The notes beneath the pieces were generated by a model. That model did not search any database, was not told the DNA's origin, and saw only the letters and a program-made list of their open reading frames with translations. A DNA stretch of 64,000 nt, taken from the NCBI RefSeq assembly GCF_006716785.1, contig NZ_VFPQ01000001.1, positions 2,480,001 to 2,544,000 of the forward strand, in the 5' to 3' direction. The translations under genes were made by a program, and so were the position numbers. Within the stretch, counting starts at the first letter, position 1. Every line of letters begins with the position of its first letter. Below, piece after piece: positions 8,595 to 18,720 of the stretch. This DNA comes from Thermopolyspora flexuosa. Lineage in GTDB: Bacteria > Actinomycetota > Actinomycetes > Streptosporangiales > Streptosporangiaceae.

Positions 8595-9536
8595 TCAGAT
8601 CTCGTCGGTGGCGGCACGCCGGCTGCGCAGCATCTCGGCGGGCGCGCGGTCGGGCACCGGCGGCGGGGTGCCGCCGAACATCGGGCACAGCGCCTGGTGG
8701 TCGCACCAGTCGCACAGCCGGCTGCGCCGCGCGTGCCACTGCTTGGTGCGCACCGCCCGCTCGATCGCCTGCCACAGCGCGTGGATCTTGCGTTCGGTGG
8801 CGCGCAGGTCGTCCTCGTCCGGGGAGTACCGCAGCACCTCGCCGTTGCCCAGGTACATCAGCTGCAGCAGCCGGGGCACCGTGCCGCGCAGCCGCCACAG
8901 CACCAGGGCGTAGAACTTCATCTGGAACAGCGCCTTCGCCTCGAACTCCGGCCCGGGGGCGCTGCCGGTCTTGTAGTCGACGACCCGGATGTCGCCGTTC
9001 GGCGCCACGTCGAGCCGGTCGATGTAGCCGCGCAGCAGCAGCCCGCTGTCGAGCACCGCCTCCACGTACAGCTCCCGCTGGGCCGGCTCCAGGCGCCGCG
9101 GGTCCTCCATGTGGAAGTACCGGTCGAGCATGCCCGCGGCCTGCTCCAGCCAGGCCTCGCGCTCGGCGTCGTCGGCGAACAGGTCGGCGTACGCGGGCTC
9201 CTCGTCCAGCAGCCGCCGCCACTCCGGCAGCAGCAGCTCGCGGGCCGCGGCGGGGGTGCGCCCGGCGGCGGGCAGGTCGTACAGCCGCTCGAGCACCGCG
9301 TGCACCAGGGTGCCGCGCACCGCCGCCGGGGCGGGCCGCTCGGGGAGCTGGTCGATCACCCGGAACCGGTAGAGCAGCGGACAGGTCATGAAGTCGCCCG
9401 CTCGGGAGGGGGAGAGCGCACCGATGATCGGCCGGGTCGTGCCGTCCGCGGTGACCACCGTGGGCAGTCCCGCGCCGTCGCCGGTGGCACGCTCCCCGTT
9501 CGGGGCGCTCTCGATGTTCGTCGCCTCAGCCGCCAT
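8595..9536 (-). CDS. RecB-family PD-(D/E)XK nuclease with Fe-S cysteines
   Basis: This is a probable DNA exonuclease of 313 residues related to the nuclease domain of AddB/RecB and Cas4. The conserved His79 in RGTLVHAVLE, Asp173 in YIDRLD and the catalytic VVDYKTG (Asp187, Lys189) are visible. Four cysteines frame the domain: Cys52 in TCPLLYRFRV, then Cys275, Cys278 and Cys284 in CDWCDHQALC, the spacing of the 4Fe-4S site of AddB-type nucleases. There is no helicase domain, so it is a stand-alone nuclease for repair or processing. The start is ATG at 9536, with a weak ribosome site. It forms a single-gene unit. Confidence 0.85.
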   Translation of the reverse strand: MAAEATNIESAPNGERATGDGAGLPTVVTADGTTRPIIGALSPSRAGDFMTCPLLYRFRVIDQLPERPAPAAVRGTLVHAVLERLYDLPAAGRTPAAARELLLPEWRRLLDEEPAYADLFADDAEREAWLEQAAGMLDRYFHMEDPRRLEPAQRELYVEAVLDSGLLLRGYIDRLDVAPNGDIRVVDYKTGSAPGPEFEAKALFQMKFYALVLWRLRGTVPRLLQLMYLGNGEVLRYSPDEDDLRATERKIHALWQAIERAVRTKQWHARRSRLCDWCDHQALCPMFGGTPPPVPDRAPAEMLRSRRAATDEI

Positions 9537-9672
9537 GGGGGCACTCTAGGTCACCGGGCCGACGGTCCGGGGCCGGACGTGGCCACAACCGCGGGTCTGC
9601 GCGGGCCCGCCCGGCCGCGTAGCATCGAGGCACGATGACCACGCCAGCACCAGCCGCCGCGAGGGAACGCCG

Positions 9673-10806
9673 ATGAGCAACCAGTCGCCAAAGGAGCGCT
9701 CACCCGGGCTACGGATGGGCCGGCCCTTCGGCATCCCGGTGTACGTCTCGCCGACCTGGCTCATCGTCGCCGCGTTCATCACCTACACGTTCCAGCCGAT
9801 CGTGCTCGCCTACCTGCCCTGGCTGAGCCAGGCCACCGGGTACGCGGTGGCGTTCGTGTTCGCCGTGTTCCTCTACGTGTCGGTGTTCCTGCACGAGCTG
9901 GCCCACTGCGTGGTGGCGCTGCGGTTCGGCCTGCCGGTGCGGCGCATCACGCTCTACCTGCTCGGCGGGGTGTCGGAGATCGAGCGGGAGCCGGACAGCC
10001 CGGGCAAGGAGTTCCTCGTCGCGTTCGCGGGCCCGCTGCTGTCGCTCGGCCTCGCCGTGGGCGGCTACATCGTCTACCGGTTCGTCTCGCCGTTCACGGT
10101 CGTCGGCGTGCTCGTGCAGCAGCTGTGGCTGTCCAACCTGATCGTCGGCATCTTCAACCTGCTGCCGGGCCTGCCGCTCGACGGCGGGCGCATGCTGCGC
10201 GCCGGGGTGTGGAAGCTCACCAGGAGCCCCGGCTCCGGCACGGTGGCCGCGGCCTGGGTCGGCCGGGTGCTCGCGGTGGCGCTCGTCGGGGTGCCGCTGG
10301 GGATCACCCTCATCACCGGCCAGGACCAGGAGATCACCTTCCTGCTGTGGTCGGTGCTGCTCGCCTCGTTCATCTGGATGGGCGCCTCCCAGTCGCTGCG
10401 GGTCGCCCGGGTGCGGGCGCGCATCCCGCTGGTGCGGGCCCGTGAGCTCGCCCGCCCGGCGATCGCGGTCCCGGCCGAGCTGCCGCTCGCCGAGGCGCTG
10501 CGCCGCGCCCAGGAGGCCGGGGCGCGGGCGATCGTGGTCGCCGACCACGAGGGGCGGCCGGTCGCGATCGTGAACGAGGCCGCGGTCTCCGCCACCCCCG
10601 AGCGGCGCCGCCCGTGGATCAGCACCGCGACGGTGGCGCGCTCGCTCGGGCCCGAGCTCGTGCTCGCCGCCGACCTCGAGGGCGAGCCGCTGATCGACGC
10701 GATGCGCCGCAGCCCGGCCGCCGAGTACCTGCTCGTGGAGCGGGGCGGCGAGGTGTACGGCGTGCTGGTCACGGCCGACGTCAACCGGATGTTCACCGGC
10801 GTCTGA
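9673..10806 (+). CDS. site-2 protease family zinc metalloprotease with CBS domains (Rip3-like)
   Basis: This polytopic membrane protease of peptidase family M50 cleaves substrates within the membrane. Among the 377 residues, the zinc site is HELAH (His74, Glu75, His78) and the third ligand lies in NLLPGLPLDGGRM (Asp170). At least six hydrophobic segments span residues 25-245. The C-terminal 130 residues resemble a CBS pair, as in the mycobacterial Rip3 type, and could sense adenosine nucleotides or metal. The ATG at 9673 follows GAGGG by 8 nt. Family members often act on anti-sigma factors, but no sigma gene lies nearby, so the substrate is unknown. Confidence 0.88.
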   Translation: MSNQSPKERSPGLRMGRPFGIPVYVSPTWLIVAAFITYTFQPIVLAYLPWLSQATGYAVAFVFAVFLYVSVFLHELAHCVVALRFGLPVRRITLYLLGGVSEIEREPDSPGKEFLVAFAGPLLSLGLAVGGYIVYRFVSPFTVVGVLVQQLWLSNLIVGIFNLLPGLPLDGGRMLRAGVWKLTRSPGSGTVAAAWVGRVLAVALVGVPLGITLITGQDQEITFLLWSVLLASFIWMGASQSLRVARVRARIPLVRARELARPAIAVPAELPLAEALRRAQEAGARAIVVADHEGRPVAIVNEAAVSATPERRRPWISTATVARSLGPELVLAADLEGEPLIDAMRRSPAAEYLLVERGGEVYGVLVTADVNRMFTGV

Positions 10807-10825
10807 CCGCCGCCCGGCGCGGCGG
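10807..10825 (+). terminator. short hairpin after the site-2 protease; start of a 411-bp gap
   Basis: CCGCCG at 10807-10812 and CGGCGG at 10820-10825 pair over a 7-nt loop right after the stop codon. The gap 10807-11217 that begins here is very GC-rich up to 10980 and then becomes mixed. I see no convincing gene, tRNA or clear promoter in it. Confidence 0.35.
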
Positions 10826-11217
10826 CGTCCCGGCCCCGCGGCCGGCCCGCCGGGCAGGCGGGGTTCCGGCGCGGCCGGGCGGCCCGCCGAAGGGCGAAGC
10901 ACCGGTCCGGGCGGCCCGCGCCCGGCGCTTGCCGCGGCGGAGCGGCGCCCGCCGCGCGCGGGCGCACGACCGTGGCGCAGGAAGGACTTGGCCAACCCGT
11001 TCCGCCTGATCACACTTGTGCCGGAAGGTCTACTACTGTTTGTCTTGCTGCGGACCATTGCGTTGGAGTTCGTCATCGACCCGGCGTTCCGGCCGTGGCC
11101 TTCCGGACGCCGTCCGCTCTCATCCGGAGCGCCGTCCGGGGCGCCGCCCGGCCGGTGGCGGACCGACCGATGCGAGTGCCGTACATCCGGTGGCGCTTCC
11201 GGGGAGGGGAGAGTTCT

Positions 11218-12588
11218 TTGACGAGCCAGGGATACGGGGTGGTACGTCCCCTGCCGGGCGACGGCGTGATCGCCCACACGGGCGGCCTGATGCTCGTCTG
11301 CCAGGCCGGGGAGGCCGTCGAGAGCCTGCTCGCGGCGTTGCACGAGACCGCCTCATCCGGCGGTGACGGACTCGCCCTCGCGCGACGGGTCGCCCAGGCG
11401 CTCGCCACGACGATGGCGGCCGAGATGCCCTCGTGCGCGGTCGCGGGCCCGTGCTCGGGCGGCGTGGCCGTGCTGGTGAGCGGCGGTGCCGAGGCGAGCG
11501 TCGACGGCGGCCCCGACGGCGTGGTGCGGCTGTCCGGCCGTGACGCGCTCACCTGGACCGACCGCCTCGTCCCGGGCCCGGCCACGCGGATCGAGCTGCG
11601 GCTGCCCGGGGCCGGGGAACCGATGCCGCACGCCCGCCTCGACGGCGGGGTGGTCGGCGGCGCGGGGCTCGTCTGCGACCTCACCGCCACCGGGCCGCTG
11701 CCGCCGCCACCGCGCGCCCTGGGCGTGGGCCCGGCCGCCCTGCCGGCCGCGGCGCCCGAGCCCCTGCCCGCGGCACCGGCACCGTCCTCCTCGCCGCTCG
11801 ACGCCGCCTCGCAGCCCGCGCCCGCGCCTGCGCCGCCGGCGGTGACGCCCGCCCCGGCGCCGGTGTCCGGCCCGCCGTCCGGGCCGTCGAACGCGCCCGG
11901 CCTGCTCTCCGGGCCGATGCCGCAGACCGGCCAGCAGCTCAGTGCGCTGGCGGGCGAGGACAAGCCGTCCGGCGGTGACGACGCCCTCGCGCCGCAGCCG
12001 TCGGGCGACGGCGGCTCGGGTTCGACGTTCGAGCCGGCGCCCGCCGCGACCGGGTCCGGCCAGGACTCCTCGGAGCGCGAGGCGACCGAGTACCTGCCCG
12101 AGCCCGAGCCCACGCCGATGGTCTACGGCGTCGACTGCAAGAACGACCACTTCAACGACCCGCGCGTGCCGTACTGCGCGGTGTGCGGCGCCGCCCTCGA
12201 CCAGCGCCAGCTCGTGCCGTACAAGGGCCCGCGGCCGCCGCTCGGCGTGCTGGTGCTCGACGACGGCATGACGCTGCGCCTCGACTCCGACTACCTGCTC
12301 GGCCGCGACCCGGAGCGGGCGGCCGAGGTGCTCAACGGGGAGGCGCGCCCCGCCAAGATCACCAGCCCGGACGGGTCGGTCTCCCGCCGTCACCTGCGGG
12401 TGAAGCTCGACGGCTGGGACGTGAACCTCATCGACCTCGGCTCGGTGAACGGCACCCAGGTGCAGCCGCCCGGCGACCCGAACTTCTACGACATCCCGCC
12501 GAACGAGCCGGTCGCGATCCTGCCCGGCACCACGGTGCGCATCGGCGTCTCCCGCACGATGCGCTACGAGTCGCACCGCACCGCCTGA
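11218..12588 (+). CDS. FHA-domain protein with zinc-ribbon-like motif
   Basis: This is a probable phosphothreonine-reading signalling protein of 456 residues. Residues 1-160 form an unassigned Gly/Ala-rich globular part. A Pro/Ala/Ser-rich linker (about 165-300) follows, then a short cysteine motif (DCKNDHF with YCAVCG near residue 315) that may bind zinc. The C-terminal FHA domain shows GR in YLLGRDPE, SRRHLRV and the conserved LIDLGSVNGTQVQ. The start is TTG at 11218, preceded by GGGGAGGGGAGAG; earlier in-frame starts lack a ribosome site. Kinase partner and targets are unknown; FHA proteins usually serve Ser/Thr kinases. Confidence 0.8.
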   Translation: MTSQGYGVVRPLPGDGVIAHTGGLMLVCQAGEAVESLLAALHETASSGGDGLALARRVAQALATTMAAEMPSCAVAGPCSGGVAVLVSGGAEASVDGGPDGVVRLSGRDALTWTDRLVPGPATRIELRLPGAGEPMPHARLDGGVVGGAGLVCDLTATGPLPPPPRALGVGPAALPAAAPEPLPAAPAPSSSPLDAASQPAPAPAPPAVTPAPAPVSGPPSGPSNAPGLLSGPMPQTGQQLSALAGEDKPSGGDDALAPQPSGDGGSGSTFEPAPAATGSGQDSSEREATEYLPEPEPTPMVYGVDCKNDHFNDPRVPYCAVCGAALDQRQLVPYKGPRPPLGVLVLDDGMTLRLDSDYLLGRDPERAAEVLNGEARPAKITSPDGSVSRRHLRVKLDGWDVNLIDLGSVNGTQVQPPGDPNFYDIPPNEPVAILPGTTVRIGVSRTMRYESHRTA

Positions 12589-12604
12589 GCCGCCCCGCGG
12601 GACG

Positions 12605-12631
12605 CCGCCCGGCCGTGGCCCGGCCGGGCGG
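12605..12631. terminator. bidirectional terminator hairpin
   Basis: CCGCCCGGCCG (12605-12615) pairs perfectly with CGGCCGGGCGG (12621-12631) over a 5-nt loop. It separates the convergent FHA and LuxR-type genes, whose stops are about 55 bp apart. Confidence 0.65.
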
Positions 12632-12643
12632 GGATGGGCGGGC

Positions 12644-14233
12644 TTACGGGGCCCGGCCGACGCCGGACGGCGGCCGCACGCCCACGTGGACCAGCTCGGT
12701 CCGGCCGGCGATGCCGAGCTTGAGGTAGACGGCGCGCAGATGGTTGTCGACCGTGCGCACCGACATGGCGAGCCGGGCCGCGATCTGCTTGCTCGACAGG
12801 CCGCCCGCGGCGAGCGCGGCCACCTCGCCCTCCCGGGCGGTGAGCCGGGGCTCGCGCACCCGGGCGAGCGCCGGGGTGCGGGCGCCCTCGCACCGGGCGC
12901 CGAGGTACCAGGCCCGGGCGTGGGCGGCCCGCGCCGGGACCTCCCGGCCCGCGGCGACGAGCAGGTCGGCGGCCTGCGCCGCGGCCTCGGCCGAGGGCAG
13001 CGGCAGGCCGATGCGCTCCAGCTCGCGGGAGGCCGCCGTCAGGGCGGCCGGGTCGCCCGCGGCCAGGGCGCGGGCGTGCGCGGCCGCGGCCTTCGCCAGG
13101 TCGCCCTCGAACGCCACGGCGAGGTCGGCGAGCCGGGTCGCGGCCCGGCGGCAGGGGATCGAGCGCGGCGGCGCCAGCCGTACCACGTCGTGGAGGGCGA
13201 GCAGCTCGAAGCCGTGCGCGCCCGCGGCGCGGGCCCGCCCGGCGAGGGCGAGCGCGGCGGCCGCCCCGGCCGCCTGGCCGTCGCGCAGCGCGATCACCCA
13301 CGGCTCGGCGAGCTCGGCCCAGAACCCGGCGAGGCGCGCCGCCGGGGACGCGCCCCGGCGCGCCGCGGCGAGCGCCTCCTCGGCCTCGGCGCGGTCGCCG
13401 CGGAGCGCGGCGAGGTGGGCGAGCTCCCCCGCGGCGACCGCGTGCAGCCAGGTGCCCGCGAGATCGTGCTCGGCCGACCGCGCGAGGCGGGTCGCCGCGG
13501 CGACCGCGCCCAGGGTGCGCTCCGCCTGGGCGAGGCACAGCTCGAGCGGCGCCCGGTCCCCGCGGGACGGCGGCGGCTCGCCGTGCACGGCCGCGGCGAT
13601 CCCCGCCCGGGCCCCTGCGGCGTCGCCCGCGAGCAGCAGCGCGGCGTGCCGGGCGGCCAGCAGCGCCGGCAGCGGCTCGGGGATCACCGGCGGGAGCCCG
13701 GGCGGCACCCCCGCGTCCAGGGCCGCGTCGCACAGCGCGGCGGCCTGGCGGCAGCGGCCGAGCTGGGCGATCGCGGTCGCCCTCGCCGCGACCGCGATCG
13801 GATGGGCGGGCGCCGCGGGCCGCCCCGGGGCCGCGGCGTCGAGGAGGGCGAGGGCGCGGCGGCACTCGCCGCGCGCCGCGAGGTGGTAGGCCTGCTGGGC
13901 GACGAGCGCGGCGAGCAGCCCCGGGTCCCGCACCCGGCGCCGGGCGGCCGCGAACTCCCGGTCGGCCTCGTCGACGCGGCCGAGGCCGAAGTTGAGCGTC
14001 GCGATCCGGGTGAGGAGGGCCGGGGCGAGCGCGGGCTCGTCCGGCGGTGCGCCGTCCGCCGGGCCGCCGCGCGTGCCGGGGGCGCGATCGGGCGCCCCGT
14101 GCACCGCCCGGTCCAACGCTCTGTCCAACACCGTGAGTGCCTCATCCGGCCGACCGGCCCGCACCAGGTCGCGGGCGAGCGAGGCGGCGGCCCGTGCGCC
14201 GAGAGCGGAGGGTGATTGCAGCCGCGATGTCAT
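12644..14233 (-). CDS. LuxR-family transcriptional regulator with helical-repeat N-terminus
   Basis: This is a DNA-binding regulator of 529 residues. The C-terminal LuxR helix-turn-helix is clear: LTAREGEVAALAAGGLSSKQ, then RLAMSVRTVDNHLRAVYLKL. The N-terminal 430 residues are Ala/Arg-rich amphipathic helices with a TPR-like pattern (DEADREFAAARRR, RRALALLDAAAP). No P-loop ATPase is present, unlike typical LAL regulators, so this resembles only their C-terminal part. The ATG at 14233 is used; a GTG one codon earlier is an alternative. No ribosome site is obvious. It stands alone and its targets are unknown. Confidence 0.8.
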   Translation of the reverse strand: MTSRLQSPSALGARAAASLARDLVRAGRPDEALTVLDRALDRAVHGAPDRAPGTRGGPADGAPPDEPALAPALLTRIATLNFGLGRVDEADREFAAARRRVRDPGLLAALVAQQAYHLAARGECRRALALLDAAAPGRPAAPAHPIAVAARATAIAQLGRCRQAAALCDAALDAGVPPGLPPVIPEPLPALLAARHAALLLAGDAAGARAGIAAAVHGEPPPSRGDRAPLELCLAQAERTLGAVAAATRLARSAEHDLAGTWLHAVAAGELAHLAALRGDRAEAEEALAAARRGASPAARLAGFWAELAEPWVIALRDGQAAGAAAALALAGRARAAGAHGFELLALHDVVRLAPPRSIPCRRAATRLADLAVAFEGDLAKAAAAHARALAAGDPAALTAASRELERIGLPLPSAEAAAQAADLLVAAGREVPARAAHARAWYLGARCEGARTPALARVREPRLTAREGEVAALAAGGLSSKQIAARLAMSVRTVDNHLRAVYLKLGIAGRTELVHVGVRPPSGVGRAP

Positions 14234-14337
14234 CACAGGGTGATGATAAGAACGCGGAGAGCTACTGTGAATGCCTTTACGTGGCCGAACTATGACGCCA
14301 AATGTCCGTCAAATCGCTAAGACGCCGTCACACACGG

Positions 14338-15432
14338 TCAGCGGTCCGGTGAGGGGCGCAGCCGTACCCACTGGATGTCGTCGTACCGGGTGCCGTCCGG
14401 TCCGGGCAGCCGGGCGCGCAGCACCGCCTCCCGGGTGAATCCGGTCTTCTCCAGCACCCGATGCGAGGCGGCGTTGCCCGTCGCGGTGCCCGCGATGATC
14501 CTGGACAGCGGCGTCGCGGTGAAGGCCCAGCCCACGAGCAGCTCCACCGCGCGCGGCGCGAACCCGCGGCCCCGGTACGCGGGGGAGACGCTGTAGCCGA
14601 GCATCGCCTCGCCGAGCGGCGGGACGATGTGGGTGAGCTGGATCTGCCCGGCGAAGGCGCCGGTCGCGGCGTCCCGGATGGCGAGGTCGGCGCGCTCCCC
14701 GGCGAGCCAGCGGGCACCCGCGTGGCGGCAGCGGTACAGGCTGTCGGAGAACGGCGGCGGCAGCGGCGGCACCGCGTACGCCACCACGTCGGGCAGGCAG
14801 GCGAGCGCGTGGTAGTCGCGGGCGTCGGCCGCGGTGAGCGGCGTGAGCCGTACCACGCCGTCGGTGAGCCCGTCCGGCGGAGGCGGCAGGTACGGCCGGA
14901 CCGGGTCGCCGGAGTCCTGCGGCAGGCGGGCGAACAGCACCGCGTCGGCCCGCTCGCCGCCGGGCCGGGGCGACGCCGCCCGCAGCACCCCCTCGCGGGA
15001 GTACCCCGCGGCGAGCGCCAGCCGCTGGGCCGCCAGGTTCTCCACGTCGCACCGCATCTCGGCCCGGGCCAGGCCGTGCCGGAACGCCCAGGCGGTGAGC
15101 GCGCGGACCGCGGCCGTCGCCAGGCCGCGCCCCCGCGCCTCGGGCGCGATCAGGCAGCCGATCTCCGCGGCGCCGCACGCGTCGGGCGGCGCGACCGCGA
15201 CCGCGCCGAGGCACCGGCCGGAGGCGGCGTCGGCCACGGCGAGGGCCGCCCCGCCGCGCTCCCAGATCTCCTTCGCCCGGACCAGGACCTCCCCGGGCGC
15301 GCACGGCGGCGGCCCGGCGAGCCGGCGGGCGGTCTCGGCGCCCGCAAGGCAACCGGCGAGGGCGGCGGCGTCGGGCCCGGCGGGCGGGCGGAGCAGGATC
15401 GGGCCGGCGGGGACGGATTCGCGGGGAAACAC
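14338..15432 (-). CDS. tandem GNAT N-acetyltransferase (RimJ/RimL type, two domains)
   Basis: The product (364 residues) carries two GNAT folds in series. The first (about 10-170) contains IGCLIAPEARGRGLATAAVR; the second (about 185-360) contains LGYSVSPAYRGRGFAPRAVE. Each has the acetyl-CoA pyrophosphate loop (R/Q)GRG(L/F)A and a RimJ-like tail of the YSREGVLR kind. Such proteins acetylate N-terminal or small-molecule amines; the substrate is unknown. The GTG at 15432 is preceded by GGTAGG; earlier in-frame codons lack a ribosome site. Two intact loops suggest that both halves may bind acetyl-CoA. Confidence 0.85.
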   Translation of the reverse strand: MFPRESVPAGPILLRPPAGPDAAALAGCLAGAETARRLAGPPPCAPGEVLVRAKEIWERGGAALAVADAASGRCLGAVAVAPPDACGAAEIGCLIAPEARGRGLATAAVRALTAWAFRHGLARAEMRCDVENLAAQRLALAAGYSREGVLRAASPRPGGERADAVLFARLPQDSGDPVRPYLPPPPDGLTDGVVRLTPLTAADARDYHALACLPDVVAYAVPPLPPPFSDSLYRCRHAGARWLAGERADLAIRDAATGAFAGQIQLTHIVPPLGEAMLGYSVSPAYRGRGFAPRAVELLVGWAFTATPLSRIIAGTATGNAASHRVLEKTGFTREAVLRARLPGPDGTRYDDIQWVRLRPSPDR

Positions 15433-15590
15433 CCCATCACACCTACCAGGTGCCGGGCGGTGGCGCGACCCGGCCACGCGGCCCGTCCGGGCAGGTCACA
15501 ACCGGCCGCGGCCGGAGCCCGGCGGCGTCGGCGCGGCCGGGCCGTACCGGCCATGATCGGAGGACCGGCTCGGGCACTCGCGGGCGGCAA

Positions 15591-16481
<891 letters not shown>

Positions 16482-16529
16482 AACCGGCTGTTATGACGAT
16501 TCGGCCACAAACAAGCCTCGATACGCAAA

Positions 16530-16557
16530 CATGGGAACAGATGGATGGGCTCCCATG
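16530..16557 (+). terminator. weak hairpin between trmI and arc
   Basis: CATGGGA (16530-16536) and TCCCATG (16551-16557) form a 7-bp stem with a 14-nt loop in the 220-bp spacer. There is no T-tract, so termination after trmI is only possible, not shown. Confidence 0.3.
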
Positions 16558-16633
16558 CTGGCCGCGATAAGCGGACCGTCGAGGATGAATTGCCGGAAAC
16601 GGGATGTGACAGCACGAACACTGCATGGCCAGG

Positions 16634-16661
16634 TTACGGATAGCCCTGAGATAGGTAGGGT
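16634..16661 (+). promoter_or_regulatory. candidate promoter of the proteasome ATPase gene
   Basis: TTACGG at 16634-16639 and TAGGGT at 16656-16661, spaced 16 nt, lie 41 nt before the arc start. This would give a short leader containing the consensus ribosome site AAGGAGGTGA at 16686-16695. Confidence 0.4.
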
Positions 16662-16701
16662 CTTGAGTAGTCGCCCTCGACTGGGAAGGAGGTGACGGGG
16701 C

Positions 16702-18465
16702 GTGGCAGCTCGCGACGACGCCGAGGCTCGGGCCGCGCAGCGCGAACGGGAGATCGCGGATCTCACAACACAGGTCTCCTTCCTGCAGGAGGAGGTCGCC
16801 GCGCTGCGTCGCAAGCTCGCGGAAACCCCCCGTCAGACCAGGGTTTTGGAGGAGCGTCTCCACGAGGCACAGGCGAACCTGGCCGCGGTCACGGCCCAGA
16901 ACGAACGTCTTGTGGCAACCCTCAAGGAGGCCAGGGACCAGATCGTCGCCCTCAAGGAGGAGGTCGACCGGCTCGCCCAGCCCCCGTCCGGATTCGGGGT
17001 GTTCCTGGACGCGCGGGACGACGGCACCGTCGAGGTGTTCACCGGCGGCCGCAAGCTGCGGGTGAACGTCAGCCCGTCGGTCGACGTCAAGTCGCTCAAG
17101 CGTGGCCAGGAGGTCATGCTCAACGAGGCCCTCAACGTGGTCGAGGCCCTCGGCTTCGAGCGCGTGGGCGAGATCGTGATGCTCAAGGAGCTGCTGGAGG
17201 ACGGCGAGCGGGCGCTGGTGATCTCGCACGCCGACGAGGAGCGCGTGGTCCGCCTCGCCGACTCGCTGATCGACCAGCCGCTCCGGGCCGGGGACTCGCT
17301 GCTGCTGGAGCCCCGCTCCGGCTACGTGTACGAGCGCATCCCCAAGGCCGAGGTCGAGGAGCTCGTGCTGGAGGAGGTCCCCGACATCACCTACGACGAG
17401 ATCGGTGGCCTCTCCCGGCAGATCGAGCAGATCCGGGACGCGATCGAACTCCCGTACCTGCACGCGGACCTGTTCAAGGAGCACAAGCTCCGCCCGCCCA
17501 AGGGCGTGCTGCTGTACGGCCCGCCCGGTTGCGGTAAGACGCTCATCGCCAAGGCCGTGGCCAACTCGCTCGCCAAGCAGGTGGCGGCGAAGACCGGCCA
17601 GTCCGGCAAGAGCTTCTTCCTCAACATCAAGGGCCCGGAGCTGCTCAACAAGTACGTCGGCGAGACCGAGCGGCACATCCGCCTGGTGTTCCAGCGGGCG
17701 CGCGAGAAGGCCTCCGAGGGCACCCCGGTGATCGTGTTCTTCGACGAGATGGACTCGATCTTCCGGACCCGTGGCTCGGGCGTCTCCTCGGACGTGGAGA
17801 ACACGATCGTCCCGCAGCTGCTGTCGGAGATCGACGGCGTCGAGGGCCTGGAGAACGTGATCGTCATCGGCGCCTCCAACCGGGAGGACATGATCGACCC
17901 GGCGATCCTGCGGCCGGGCCGGCTCGACGTCAAGATCAAGATCGAGCGGCCGGACGCCGAGGCGGCCAAGGACATCTTCTCCAAGTACATCACCCCGGAC
18001 CTGCCGCTCCACCCGGACGACCTCGCCGAGCACGGCGGGTCGCGGGAGGCGACGGTCCAGGCGATGATCCAGCGGGTCGTCGAGCGGATGTACGCGGAGA
18101 CCGAGGAGAACCGCTTCCTCGAGGTGACCTACGCCAACGGCGACAAGGAGGTCCTCTACTTCAAGGACTTCAACTCCGGCGCCATGATCCAGAACATCGT
18201 CGACCGGGGCAAGAAGATGGCGATCAAGGAGTACCTGGAGACCGGTCAGAAGGGTCTGCGGGTGTCCCACCTGCTCGCCGCCTGCGTCGACGAGTTCAGC
18301 GAGAACGAGGACCTGCCGAACACCACCAACCCGGACGATTGGGCCCGCATCTCCGGCAAGAAGGGCGAGCGGATCGTGTACATCCGCACCCTCGTGTCCG
18401 GCAAGCAGGGCTCCGAGGCCGGGCGGTCCATCGACACCGTGGCGAACACCGGCCAGTACCTGTAA
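16702..18465 (+). CDS. arc: proteasome-associated AAA ATPase ARC/Mpa
   Basis: This hexameric ring ATPase recognises pupylated proteins, unfolds them and threads them into the 20S core. Of its 587 residues, an N-terminal coiled coil (about 1-92) binds Pup and an OB double domain covers about 97-225. The AAA module shows Walker A GPPGCGKT (273-280), Walker B FFDEMD (346-351) and the arginine-finger region RPGRLD. The C-terminus GQYL is the Mpa-type docking tail for the proteasome alpha ring. Start GTG at 16702 is fixed by the perfect ribosome site AAGGAGGTGA with a 6-nt spacer. The family name arc is used by most actinobacteria, mpa by mycobacteria. Confidence 0.97.
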   Translation: MAARDDAEARAAQREREIADLTTQVSFLQEEVAALRRKLAETPRQTRVLEERLHEAQANLAAVTAQNERLVATLKEARDQIVALKEEVDRLAQPPSGFGVFLDARDDGTVEVFTGGRKLRVNVSPSVDVKSLKRGQEVMLNEALNVVEALGFERVGEIVMLKELLEDGERALVISHADEERVVRLADSLIDQPLRAGDSLLLEPRSGYVYERIPKAEVEELVLEEVPDITYDEIGGLSRQIEQIRDAIELPYLHADLFKEHKLRPPKGVLLYGPPGCGKTLIAKAVANSLAKQVAAKTGQSGKSFFLNIKGPELLNKYVGETERHIRLVFQRAREKASEGTPVIVFFDEMDSIFRTRGSGVSSDVENTIVPQLLSEIDGVEGLENVIVIGASNREDMIDPAILRPGRLDVKIKIERPDAEAAKDIFSKYITPDLPLHPDDLAEHGGSREATVQAMIQRVVERMYAETEENRFLEVTYANGDKEVLYFKDFNSGAMIQNIVDRGKKMAIKEYLETGQKGLRVSHLLAACVDEFSENEDLPNTTNPDDWARISGKKGERIVYIRTLVSGKQGSEAGRSIDTVANTGQYL

Positions 18466-18505
18466 CCGTCAACCGAAGACCTTCCCATCACATGGGCGAC
18501 CGCAC

Positions 18506-18543
18506 GGGCGGGCGCTGCCCCACACCACGGGGCGCGCCCGCCC
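18506..18543 (+). terminator. strong hairpin after arc
   Basis: GGGCGGGCGC (18506-18515) and GCGCCCGCCC (18534-18543) form a 10-bp stem, continued by an inner CCCC/GGGG pair. It lies 40 nt after the arc stop and probably ends that transcript. Confidence 0.6.
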
Positions 18544-18587
18544 TGCGCGTTGTCGCGGCCCGTCGCCGCGCCGCGGCCCCGGCACGA

Positions 18588-18649
18588 CCCCGGGTGATCG
18601 CGGGACGGCCCGGGGTGATCGCAGACCGCCTGGGGTAACGCCGCCACGG
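18588..18649 (+). repeat. three tandem 21-bp elements upstream of the acyltransferase
   Basis: GGGTGATCGC occurs at 18592-18601 and again at 18613-18622, within 21-bp units that share about 16 of 21 positions. A third, weaker copy (GGGTAACGC) follows in phase near 18633. The spacing is two helical turns, as expected for several copies of a regulator on one DNA face. The elements end about 70 bp before the acyltransferase start. Confidence 0.45.
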
Positions 18650-18720
18650 CGGGCGCGCAACGTTCGTGCAACCTGAGTGACGCCTGGGAACCGTGGTACG
18701 GCGCGCGGCGTCAAATCGCC

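Noticed and set aside
10988-11221. Short frame beginning ANPFRLITLVPEGLLLFVLL before the FHA gene
   Set aside because: The hydrophobic start is tempting, but the rest is Arg/Ser-rich, and it runs into the FHA start with a different frame. It lacks support.
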